DNA from: Nostoc sp. FACHB-152
GTDB lineage: Bacteria > Cyanobacteriota > Cyanobacteriia > Cyanobacteriales > Nostocaceae
DNA length: 64,000 nucleotides
Assembly (NCBI RefSeq): GCF_014697475.1
Contig: NZ_JACJRV010000026.1
Coordinates: 16,133 to 80,132 of the forward strand
Direction of reading: 5' to 3'
Part shown: positions 26,476-34,773 of the stretch, in pieces
Layout of the letters: every line of letters begins with the position of its first letter
Position numbering within the stretch: position 1 is the stretch's first letter
Notes under the pieces: generated by a model
Databases searched by the model: none
What the model was told of the DNA's origin: nothing
What the model saw: the letters and a program-made list of their open reading frames with translations, nothing else
Made by a program: the position numbers and the translations under genes

Positions 26476-27114
26476 TTACTTGTTAGGCTGAGGAGTTAAC
26501 CGCAGATAGGGTTTGATTTCTTCGTAGCCTTTGGGGAATTTTTCTTTCAAGACTTCTGGATCTTTCAGCGAAGGAACGATAACGCAATCATCACCATCTT
26601 TCCAGTCGGCTGGGGTAGCCACACTGTAGTTATCGGTTAGTTGCAGTGAATCAATTACGCGCAAGATTTCGTCAAAGTTGCGTCCGGTGCTGGGGGGATA
26701 TGTGAAAGAAAGACGCAGTTTTTTATTGGGGTCAATAACGAAGACAGAACGCACTGTGACTGCGGCGTTGGCGTTAGGGTGGATCATGTCATAAAGGTCA
26801 GAAACCTTACGATCCGCGTCTGCCAAAATTGGATAGTTGAGTGAGGTGTTTTGCGTTTCTTCGATGTCGCCTACCCAACCGTTATGAGATTCTACATCAT
26901 CTACGCTGAGTGCGATCGCTTTCACATTGCGCTTGTCAAATTCGGGTTTCAGTTTCGCAACTGTGCCTAGTTCAGTAGTGCAAACAGGTGTAAAGTCAGC
27001 TGGGTGAGAAAATAACACTACCCAGCTGTCACCAGCCCATTCGTAAAAATTTATGTCGCCATGTGTAGAGGCTTGCGTAAAGTTGGGTACTGTATCACCA
27101 AGATGGAGAGCCAT
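26476..27114 (-). CDS. 1-Cys peroxiredoxin (Prx6 type)
   Basis: A 212-residue Prx6-type peroxidase that reduces peroxides. The peroxidatic cysteine is C45 in FSHPADFTPVCTTELG, and the Prx6 C-terminal domain (FDEILRVIDSLQLTDNYSVA, TPADWKDGDDCVIVPSL) is present. The resolving cysteine of 2-Cys enzymes is missing, as expected. It is single, with its own terminator. Confidence 0.95.
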   Translation of the reverse strand: MALHLGDTVPNFTQASTHGDINFYEWAGDSWVVLFSHPADFTPVCTTELGTVAKLKPEFDKRNVKAIALSVDDVESHNGWVGDIEETQNTSLNYPILADADRKVSDLYDMIHPNANAAVTVRSVFVIDPNKKLRLSFTYPPSTGRNFDEILRVIDSLQLTDNYSVATPADWKDGDDCVIVPSLKDPEVLKEKFPKGYEEIKPYLRLTPQPNK

Positions 27115-27494
27115 GAGAGATTCCCTGTAGATAAAAAGCCAAATGTAGTCTATTTTGCCATCATCACATAAAACATCGGTTCTCCTATCGGCTTTTTGCT
27201 GTTTGTTACAAAATTTTAAGTTCTCAGCGTTGCGATCAGAATCGATGCAGTGTTTTAACTAGATGAGGCTTGATCATTATACAGAGATCATGTGTGTCTT
27301 TGAAACTAAACGAAATTAACTAGAAATTAACTTTTTGATTAAAAGTATAAAATCGGGTTTTAGTAAATTATTGCAGAGGTAGCTAAGTCTAGCAGGGGAC
27401 AGAGTTAAAAGTTCTTTGGTGTCTAAGTTTTATTATTTACCAATTTCTTTAATACCTTGGTTATGGCTATAACTAATCTTTCTGGGGAAAATGC
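27115..27494. promoter_or_regulatory. 380-bp divergent promoter region
   Basis: Between the peroxiredoxin (minus) and the VWA lipoprotein operon (plus). No ORF is present. AAAAAGCC (about 27133) and GGCTTTTT (about 27190) form a distant inverted pair. GGGGA precedes the plus-strand ATG. No confident -35/-10 boxes could be named. Confidence 0.4.
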
Positions 27495-29207
27495 ATGATT
27501 TTCAAACAGTCTCGGTTCATTACTTACCTTATATTTGTCTCTGCTTGCCTGTTAATAACAGCGTGTAGTAATAACTCGACTTCAGAAGATAATTTTACGG
27601 GTTTAAAACTCAACCTGTTAGTGGGCAGCGCCTTGGGTGACTTCTGTAACCAAGCGGCAAAAAACTTTAATGCTACACAACCAAAGCTAGATAATGGTAC
27701 AGCTTTTCAGGTAACTTGCAAGGCAATGGGTAGTGGCGATGTAGTAACTGAAATAGTTGCTTTAGCAAGTCAATTGCAAAAGGGAACAGTAAAAGCTGAT
27801 GCACCAGATTTTCCTACGATTATTTCTCTAGATGGAGATATATATCACAGTCAGTTAATTTACCGGATGAACCAACTTTTTCCAGGGAAAAGCTACATTC
27901 CAGAAATTACAGAGTCACAACTCATCGCTAACACCCCAATGGTGTTTATGGCACAAGCAGATATAGCTAGTGGCTTACGAAAAGTAGCTGATCCTTACAA
28001 AGCTTTAGTATCTGCCAACACTCACCGCGATATCGATTCATCCGCACCACCATTGACAGTTCACTATGTACATTCTGCCCCAACTCGTTCTAATTCTGGC
28101 TTGCAAACATTGGTAGCACAATATAGCAGCATATCCGGTAAGCGTCCTGAAGAATTATCTGTGGGGGATGTGGCAAAATTTCAACCCCAAATTCAGCAAA
28201 TCCAAAGCAAGATTACGCGTTATGGCGTTTCTACTAATTCTCTTGCCCAAGCAATGGTAAAAAATGGCCCATTTTGGGCTTCTGTTGGTTCAGTATACGA
28301 ATCGAGTGTCATTACTGCCAATTCAGGATTAAAACAGGGACAGCAGCGTTATGAGGCAGTATATCCCAAGGCGACCTTTACATCTAATATGCGGGCAATT
28401 ATACCAAATGCACCTTGGGTAAGCACAGATGAGAAGGCGGCGGCGGAGAAATTTATTGTATATTGGCGATCGCCTGAGGTGCAGAAAATTGCGACTGATT
28501 TAGGTTTACGCCCAGGAACGCCAGGGGTAGCATTGGGTGCTAAGTTTACACCAGAATTTGGCGTTGATGCCCAAGCCAAATATGATTCCTTGCGTCCACC
28601 TGAACCAGAAGTTGTAGACGCGATGCTGAAATCTTGGCAGGAAAATGCAAAAAAGCCGTCGTTGGTGGTAGTGGTAGTAGATTCTTCGGGGTCGATGTCA
28701 GGTGATAAATTACCTGCTGTACAGAATACTCTACAAACTTACGTTAAGAACTTGGGGCCAAAAGAGCAAATTGCTTTGATTGATTTTGACTCAGAAATTC
28801 GTCCGCCTGTACTAGTAGATGGAACACCCCAAGGACGCGATCGCGGTTGGCAATTTATCAATAGCCTTCAAGCTGATGGCGGCACAAAATTATATGATGC
28901 TGCCCTAGAAGCACGTAATTGGCTACAAAAAAACCTTCGTAAAGATGCAATTAACGCTGTGTTGATATTAACAGATGGAGAAGATTCTGGTTCAACAATT
29001 AAGTTAAATGAATTAGAGCAAGAGTTAAAAAAAAGTGGTTTTTCAACTGATCAAAGAATTGCATTTTTTACTGTTGGATATGGTAAAGAAGGGGAATTTA
29101 GCCCTGATGTCTTAAAACAAATTGCCGAGTTGAATGGAGGATATTATTCTCAAGGCAATCCAGAGACGATTTCGCAGTTAATGTCAAATTTACAGGTAGA
29201 GTTTTAA
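27495..29207 (+). CDS. lipoprotein with solute-binding domain fused to VWA domain
   Basis: A 570-residue exported lipoprotein: signal peptide with lipobox LITAC (C24). An ABC solute-binding-like domain follows (about 35-370; motif HSAPTRSNSGLQTL shared with the third gene of the operon). A von Willebrand factor A domain fills the C-terminal third with an intact MIDAS motif DSSGSMS (D396). VWA domains bind ligands through a metal. No permease or ATPase accompanies it, so it likely works in periplasmic sensing or assembly rather than uptake. First gene of a three-gene operon. Confidence 0.85.
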   Translation: MIFKQSRFITYLIFVSACLLITACSNNSTSEDNFTGLKLNLLVGSALGDFCNQAAKNFNATQPKLDNGTAFQVTCKAMGSGDVVTEIVALASQLQKGTVKADAPDFPTIISLDGDIYHSQLIYRMNQLFPGKSYIPEITESQLIANTPMVFMAQADIASGLRKVADPYKALVSANTHRDIDSSAPPLTVHYVHSAPTRSNSGLQTLVAQYSSISGKRPEELSVGDVAKFQPQIQQIQSKITRYGVSTNSLAQAMVKNGPFWASVGSVYESSVITANSGLKQGQQRYEAVYPKATFTSNMRAIIPNAPWVSTDEKAAAEKFIVYWRSPEVQKIATDLGLRPGTPGVALGAKFTPEFGVDAQAKYDSLRPPEPEVVDAMLKSWQENAKKPSLVVVVVDSSGSMSGDKLPAVQNTLQTYVKNLGPKEQIALIDFDSEIRPPVLVDGTPQGRDRGWQFINSLQADGGTKLYDAALEARNWLQKNLRKDAINAVLILTDGEDSGSTIKLNELEQELKKSGFSTDQRIAFFTVGYGKEGEFSPDVLKQIAELNGGYYSQGNPETISQLMSNLQVEF

Positions 29208-29232
29208 ACCACATCTGAACTTGAGGTAATTG

Positions 29233-29955
29233 ATGAAATTAGTAAATCCGCTTTTTTATCCATTTGCAGTATTGGCTGGAGGAATTTCTCTATTTTTAGG
29301 TGTGCGTGTACTGCAATTTCCTAATCAGATAATGCTACCTGTAGCGGCTGGTATTAGTTTAGGCGGTGCTATTTTTCTTAAATCCCGTGAACCCAAATAT
29401 ATTGAATTAGCTAATCCCGAATTAGAACGAGAAATTAATGCAGTCAAGCTTGCTGCTGTCGCATTAGTCAATCAATCAGAAAATTTGCGTTTGGAAGCCA
29501 AAAGATTACTAACTGATACATTTCAAATAGAACTTTTAGCAGCATTAGAAATAAATAGCGATCGCATTGCTACATTACCAAATAAAATTGACACCCTAGC
29601 TTGGAATCTATCTGGCAATATCTCTATACTTTCAGTAAGTTCTTTAAAGCAGCAGTTAGTTGAAGTCCAACAGAAAATCAGTTCAAGTTCTGGTGTAGCA
29701 CAGCAGCATCTCAGGCAACTTGCAGACAGTCTCAAACGCAATATCAAGTTAGCCCAAGATGGAGAAGATACGCGTTTAGGCAGAGTTATTAATATTTCGA
29801 CTTTAATTCAAGACTGTACGGGATTATTGCAACAACTACAAACCAAATTGCGTACCTCTGACTTAAGCGAATCTCAACAAATTCATGAGATGCAATTACT
29901 CAGCGATGAACTGACTAGTTTATTAGAAAATCTCGATTTATTAGTTCGCAAGTAA
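29233..29955 (+). CDS. membrane-anchored coiled-coil protein of VWA operon
   Basis: A 240-residue protein from ATG 29233 (GAGGT just upstream). Two hydrophobic helices near the N-terminus (FYPFAVLAGGISLFLGVRVL and IMLPVAAGISLGGAIFL) are followed by a long helical region (about 70-240) rich in Leu/Gln heptads. The family is not recognised. Position between the VWA lipoprotein and the solute-binding protein, with gaps of 25 and 8 bp, suggests a scaffold in the same complex. Confidence 0.75.
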   Translation: MKLVNPLFYPFAVLAGGISLFLGVRVLQFPNQIMLPVAAGISLGGAIFLKSREPKYIELANPELEREINAVKLAAVALVNQSENLRLEAKRLLTDTFQIELLAALEINSDRIATLPNKIDTLAWNLSGNISILSVSSLKQQLVEVQQKISSSSGVAQQHLRQLADSLKRNIKLAQDGEDTRLGRVINISTLIQDCTGLLQQLQTKLRTSDLSESQQIHEMQLLSDELTSLLENLDLLVRK

Positions 29956-29963
29956 TCAAAATT

Positions 29964-31106
29964 ATGCCACCAAGATTACAAACTACCCCTAAAGCAAAAC
30001 TACAGTCGAAATCGTCAAAAGTTATTAATTCAGTTGCTATAATCATCGCCACCTTAGGTTTAACTTATATTCCTATCCCTGGGTTACAAAAAACTGTAAT
30101 TATTGTTAGCGGTACAGAATTACAAGAACCTCTGCAAGAACTCGAAAAAAGGTTTGAGCAAGCAAATCCAGATATTAAATTAGAATTAAAATTTCAAGGT
30201 TCTCAAGAAATAGTTAATAATTATATTGACCAAAAGAATACTTTTAGTCCGACAATCTTAATTCCTGCTAATGGAGAAATTTTAACAGAACTCAGCGATC
30301 GCCTCCACACCACCAATCAAACCGAACCCTTTTACGATTCTCCTCAACCACTAGCAAAAACTCTACTAGTAGGTATAGCTTGGCCAGAACGCGGTAAAGC
30401 CCTGTTCCCCAATGGACGTTTTCAATGGTCAAAACTTGAACAAGCAATGCAAGCAGGTAATTGGGGAAAAGTTGGCGGTTCAAGTAATTGGGGTAGTTTT
30501 GATTTTGTCACCACAGATCCCACTCGGTCTAATAGTGGTCAATTGACTTTACACTTGTGGACACAATCAAAATTAGGCGGAACTATCAACGCCGATAGTT
30601 TCAATAATTCATCTATACAAACGCTATTTAGTTTAATTAAAAAGTCAGTCTATCAACCACCTCGTTCTACAGATATTCTTCTGCAAGAATTTATTGTCAG
30701 AGGCCCTAACGATGCTGATGTTGCGACTGTATATGAAAGCATAGCCCTATATCGTTGGCAACAATCAGCCGCCAGTAAAGGGAAGCCTTATCATATCTAT
30801 TATTTAGACCCGTCAATTGAAACTACCGCCACAGCAGCAATTGTCCGACGAGATGTAGATGAGGGTACAGCAAAAGCCGCAAAGCAGTTTTTAGACTTTA
30901 TTACCCAACCAGAACAACAAGCAATATTTGTACAATACGGTTTTCGCCCGGTGAATAATAATGTTGATTTAAAGACTGTACCGAATAGTCCGTGGAGTCA
31001 AAATATTCCTGGCGCGGAAATTCAACCGAGTGTGAAAATCCTTCCACCACCTGATGATATTAAAACCATCACAGAAATTCAACGCCAATGGGAACGGGCG
31101 AATTAG
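29964..31106 (+). CDS. membrane-anchored solute-binding-like protein
   Basis: A 380-residue protein with an N-terminal membrane segment (SVAIIIATLGLTYIPIPGL) and a periplasmic type-2 solute-binding fold (TVIIVSGTELQEPLQELEKR, FEQANPDIKLELKFQGSQEI, TTDPTRSNSGQLTLHLW, QPEQQAIFVQYGFRPVNNNV). It is a single-domain relative of the binding domain of the VWA protein two genes upstream, as the shared PTRSNSG motif shows. No cognate transporter is nearby. Third gene of the operon. Confidence 0.82.
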   Translation: MPPRLQTTPKAKLQSKSSKVINSVAIIIATLGLTYIPIPGLQKTVIIVSGTELQEPLQELEKRFEQANPDIKLELKFQGSQEIVNNYIDQKNTFSPTILIPANGEILTELSDRLHTTNQTEPFYDSPQPLAKTLLVGIAWPERGKALFPNGRFQWSKLEQAMQAGNWGKVGGSSNWGSFDFVTTDPTRSNSGQLTLHLWTQSKLGGTINADSFNNSSIQTLFSLIKKSVYQPPRSTDILLQEFIVRGPNDADVATVYESIALYRWQQSAASKGKPYHIYYLDPSIETTATAAIVRRDVDEGTAKAAKQFLDFITQPEQQAIFVQYGFRPVNNNVDLKTVPNSPWSQNIPGAEIQPSVKILPPPDDIKTITEIQRQWERAN

Positions 31107-31117
31107 GGAATTGTTCA

Positions 31118-31183
31118 CGCAGAGGCGCGGAGGCGCAGAGAGGAATGCAAGAGTATTCCCCTGTGTTCTCTGCGTCTCTGTGG
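31118..31183. repeat. dispersed GCAGAGGCGC palindrome between convergent genes
   Basis: CACGCAGAGGCGCGGAGGCG and CTCTGCGTCTCTGTGG form an imperfect hairpin around AATGCAAGAGTATT. Similar half-elements (GCAGAGGCGCAGAGACGC) occur at about 20423. It lies between convergent genes and may terminate both. Confidence 0.6.
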
Positions 31184-31187
31184 TTCG

Positions 31188-32360
31188 TTATTTAGTTAGA
31201 ATCTGCTGATAAGCTTGAATCATTTGGCGAGCGATCGCATCCCAACTAAAATGTTCTAAGGCGTATTTTTGAGCATTTATTCCCCGGCGTTGGCGTTCTT
31301 GGGGATTTTGCAAAGCTTGTTGCAATAACTCCAACAACGCCGAAACATCTGTCGCACCTACCCATCCTGACTCACTATCGCTGACTTGCTGCCAAATATG
31401 CACTTGGTCGGAAATAACTACAGGTATCCCTGCAACCATCGCCTCAGCCACAGCAATACCAAAGTTTTCGTAGTAAGAAGGCAAAACAAATAAATCAGCA
31501 GCTTGCAGTAAACTAGCTTTTAATTCACCTGTAACAAAACCTGTAATGGTAGTATGCGATCGCAATCGTGAATTCTCGATTTGAGATTTAATTTTTTGTT
31601 CATAGTCTGGGTCTTGAGGGTTTGTCCCAGCTAGAACAAAATGAAACTTGTACTCCTTATCCAGCAGTTTTTCTAAAGCCGGAATCAACAAATTCAACCC
31701 CTTTTTTGGGTCAATACGCGACATAAACAGCACTAAAGGGATATCTTCTGGTATTCCTAGCTGACTGCGTATTGCACTTTGATAATTCTTTTGAGTAGGC
31801 TTCACACCTAAAGGAAGGACTAAATCTTGTGTCTTTGTCCCAAACCTTGCTGATATTTTGGCTTCTTGGTCACTAGTAAAATGAATGGCTGCTGCACCTG
31901 CTAAATTGCGACGTTCAATAAGTTCTACATATAGCTTTTTTAATTGCTTTTTCTTCTGTAAATCGGCTGGGTCAAGAGTTCCTAAAGGTCGCAAAATATA
32001 AGGTAAATTTTGTTGATGACAGACCATTGCTGCCGCACTACTAATAGGAGAAAATAAAGCATGAATATGTGCTAAATCATATTTGCTAGCATGATTTTTC
32101 AGCCATTTGAGTAAATCTAGCGAAAATTTATAGCGACGAAATGGCGCACAGCGAAAGTAAATTATTTCATAACCATCTTGTTTAATGGGGCGATTTAAAG
32201 GCACATCCAGAGGTTTCTGCCCATTATCGCCATTACTATCAGTTGTGAGAATAGTGACTTCCACACCCTCTTTAGCCAAGGCTGGGGCTAGTCCTAATAC
32301 CATTTGGCTAGGGCCGCCATAAATCAAAGAAATAGAAGGGACAACTTGTAAAATTTTCAT
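31188..32360 (-). CDS. hpsP: hormogonium polysaccharide biosynthesis glycosyltransferase HpsP
   Basis: A 390-residue GT-B (family 4) glycosyltransferase. MKILQVVPSISLIYGGPSQM opens the acceptor domain. LFMSRIDPKKGLNLLIPALE and ADLFVLPSYYENFGIAVAEA hold the donor-binding Lys and the E-x7-E motif. I start at ATG 32360; a GTG 27 nt upstream overlaps the preceding stop. Last gene of the hps cluster, whose product is the secreted polysaccharide for gliding of hormogonia. The assignment to HpsP rests on recalled family and gene order. Confidence 0.8.
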   Translation of the reverse strand: MKILQVVPSISLIYGGPSQMVLGLAPALAKEGVEVTILTTDSNGDNGQKPLDVPLNRPIKQDGYEIIYFRCAPFRRYKFSLDLLKWLKNHASKYDLAHIHALFSPISSAAAMVCHQQNLPYILRPLGTLDPADLQKKKQLKKLYVELIERRNLAGAAAIHFTSDQEAKISARFGTKTQDLVLPLGVKPTQKNYQSAIRSQLGIPEDIPLVLFMSRIDPKKGLNLLIPALEKLLDKEYKFHFVLAGTNPQDPDYEQKIKSQIENSRLRSHTTITGFVTGELKASLLQAADLFVLPSYYENFGIAVAEAMVAGIPVVISDQVHIWQQVSDSESGWVGATDVSALLELLQQALQNPQERQRRGINAQKYALEHFSWDAIARQMIQAYQQILTK

Positions 32361-32386
32361 TTTTGTTCTTTGTCGTTTGTAATTCA

Positions 32387-33562
32387 CTAACGACTATTAA
32401 TTAATTGTTGATAAAACTCATACTGTTCTTTAGCAAGAGCCTGATTAGTATATTTTGCTATCGCTTTTTGATAGCCCATTTCACCCAAATTTTGGGCTAA
32501 CTCTGGTCTGGCTATTAATTGCATGATGCAATCAGCCAGTGCTTGAGAATTACCTTCAGGGAATATTAAACCAGCATCACCAATAACATGAGGAATTTCG
32601 CCAGAATTAGAACCAATTACAGGAACTTGGCCAGCCATCGCTTCAATTAGCACATGACCAAATTGTTCTTTCCAACCCACAGAAGTTAAGGTTTTAAATT
32701 TATAAGTAGTTTCTGAAGGTAATACGAGCGCACTCATTAAGTTGATATAATTAGCTACTTCGTGATGCGGAACACTTTCTACTAAAATCAGTTTTTCTTG
32801 GATATTATTTTCTGTTGCTATTTTCAATATTTCATCTTTCAATTCGCCTCGTCCTAACAGCAGCATTTTCCAAGATTTATCTTTTAAACTGACTAATGCT
32901 TGTAACAGAGTTAACAAACCTTTTTCTGGGACAAACCGCCCGACAAATCCCAAGACAAAATCATCTGATTTAATACCGAGTTTAGCAGCTAATTCTGGCT
33001 GAGGTTTCGGAGTAAATAAGCGTTCATCTACACCCAATTGCGGCATAACTTTAATCGGCCCTTTATACCCTCTTTGTTGTAATATTTCTGCTCCGTCTTG
33101 ATTACCAGAAATAATACCGTGGCTATGTTTGAGGTTAAAGTTTTCGAGTAAAGCTGCTGGGAGTTTTAGTTCATAAGGTAGATTCCACCAAGTAAAGAAG
33201 ACATTTTTAGCTTTCAATCCTAATAATTGATTTAAAACAATCATTTGACTATAAGCTAGCCCTCTAGAGCCTTGTTCTACCTGAATAACTTGGGGACGAA
33301 ATTGACGCAATAAAGAGACTAAATCAGCCCCAAAGGTCAAGAGTCCTTGATGATTTTGGCTAAAATTAGAAATAGGTACGATTTTAAATTTACCTTCATC
33401 TTTGAATTGGCTCTCAATAATTTTGTTTTGTACACCTCCTGGTTTCCAGGTTTTAGGCACTACAACCGTAACTTCAATTTCTGGTTTTAATTGTGCTAAA
33501 GCACGCAATTTTTCGCAATTTAGATCTACTATATAAGTATGGCTAGCAACTAAAATTTTCAT
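32387..33562 (-). CDS. hpsO: hormogonium polysaccharide biosynthesis glycosyltransferase HpsO
   Basis: A 391-residue GT family 4 enzyme: MKILVASHTYIVDLNCEKLR, a central VLGFVGRFVPEKGLLTLLQA and VLPSETTYKFKTLTSVGWKE, EQFGHVLIEAMAGQVPVIGS with the E-x7-E motif. Cytoplasmic, adds sugars to the hps polysaccharide repeat. 26 bp from hpsP; separated from hpsN by 133 bp containing a perfect-stem hairpin that may adjust expression within the cluster. Confidence 0.8.
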   Translation of the reverse strand: MKILVASHTYIVDLNCEKLRALAQLKPEIEVTVVVPKTWKPGGVQNKIIESQFKDEGKFKIVPISNFSQNHQGLLTFGADLVSLLRQFRPQVIQVEQGSRGLAYSQMIVLNQLLGLKAKNVFFTWWNLPYELKLPAALLENFNLKHSHGIISGNQDGAEILQQRGYKGPIKVMPQLGVDERLFTPKPQPELAAKLGIKSDDFVLGFVGRFVPEKGLLTLLQALVSLKDKSWKMLLLGRGELKDEILKIATENNIQEKLILVESVPHHEVANYINLMSALVLPSETTYKFKTLTSVGWKEQFGHVLIEAMAGQVPVIGSNSGEIPHVIGDAGLIFPEGNSQALADCIMQLIARPELAQNLGEMGYQKAIAKYTNQALAKEQYEFYQQLINSR

Positions 33563-33591
33563 TAATATTTCCTAATTATTAAGATTTATTT

Positions 33592-33626
33592 GCCAGTGGT
33601 TAGGTTTGTTGACCTTAACCACTGGC
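33592..33626. terminator. strong hairpin between hpsN and hpsO
   Basis: GCCAGTGGTTAGGT pairs with ACCTTAACCACTGGC (one bulged A, 6-nt loop). Neither side carries a full T-run, so it may be an attenuator, RNA-stability or processing element inside the hps operon rather than a full terminator. Confidence 0.65.
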
Positions 33627-33695
33627 AGTTTTCTGTTTAGATTTTCAGGTTACTCATATTGGCAAGTTTTATACCTGGATTTCCTGCATCAGGCA

Positions 33696-34685
33696 TTATT
33701 GCGGATTAACTTGTTTATCCATTCGACTATAAACTTGACCATCATTCCAAGCTGATTGAATGACAGTACCTAAAGCTTTCAGAAATCCTAAAGTGTAGAA
33801 AACAGCGCGAGTAATGATTTTGATAGGTGAACCACTTTTATGACATGGTGGCCTACCTAATACATGACAATCAAATAAACGGGCGTAGAGACGTAAAGCT
33901 TGAGTAACTGTCAGATTTTTTAAACCGAGTAAAAAATGGTTGTGGTAGAAGGTGAGTTGATATTTGAGCGATCGCATACTAATATCATGACAACCGCCTG
34001 TCTCTTCCCCTAAATGCACTAAGTCGGCTTCTGGGTCATACCAAATTTTGTAACCTGTCTGCCTTACTCGCAAACAAAAATCTGATTCTTCTCTTACCGC
34101 ACTCCCGCGAAATCTCTCATCAAACTTCAGTCCGTATTTAGTAAAAATTTCGCGGCGGAAAGACATATTGCAACCCCTAGCAGTTAAAACCTGTTGGGGT
34201 TTAATAGTGTGTACCAAATCAATGTGATACCAAGCGATTCCCGGATCCATTGCTTGGGGCGGCAAATATTCAATCTCCAAATCTCCGCCAGAATCACCCA
34301 ACTTCATTCTGTCAAATACCCGTCCGGCTACCGCCCCCACCTCTGGATTCTGCACATAATTTTTGGCATGGGCTGACAAGAAATTAGGGTTTAACCTCAC
34401 ATCATCATCAATAAATAAAACAATTTCACCCTTTGCCCGACGCACACCATAATTACGCGCCCCTGGTAGACTTGCCCAATCTAAGCGAAACCACTGAATC
34501 TTACCTAATGCTGCCACTTTTTCGAGGTAAGCTTGTATTTCTGGCTGATGGGTAGGCGATTGGTCAACTACCAAAACTTCAAAATTAGGGTAGTCTTGAT
34601 TGAGAACATCCACAATACTATCTTTTAGTGGTTCTTCTCGCCCGTAGGTCGGGATAATCACAGAAATCAAAGGCAAATTATTCAT
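33696..34685 (-). CDS. hpsN: hormogonium polysaccharide biosynthesis glycosyltransferase HpsN
   Basis: A 329-residue GT-A (family 2) glycosyltransferase: LISVIIPTYGREEPLKDSIV, VLVVDQSPTH, and the metal-binding VLFIDDDVRLN (D-x-D). The late motif GSAVREESDFCLRVRQTGYK is the ED-like base region. ATG 34685 (MNNLPLISV) is preferred over a TTG at 34700. It sits between hpsL and hpsO in the same orientation. Confidence 0.82.
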   Translation of the reverse strand: MNNLPLISVIIPTYGREEPLKDSIVDVLNQDYPNFEVLVVDQSPTHQPEIQAYLEKVAALGKIQWFRLDWASLPGARNYGVRRAKGEIVLFIDDDVRLNPNFLSAHAKNYVQNPEVGAVAGRVFDRMKLGDSGGDLEIEYLPPQAMDPGIAWYHIDLVHTIKPQQVLTARGCNMSFRREIFTKYGLKFDERFRGSAVREESDFCLRVRQTGYKIWYDPEADLVHLGEETGGCHDISMRSLKYQLTFYHNHFLLGLKNLTVTQALRLYARLFDCHVLGRPPCHKSGSPIKIITRAVFYTLGFLKALGTVIQSAWNDGQVYSRMDKQVNPQ

Positions 34686-34773
34686 GTGATTTATACTCAA
34701 ATAAATTTATTATTTTGATATTTGCCATTTGTCTACCATTCTCAATTAACAACAGCATCAATTCAATTTCTCT

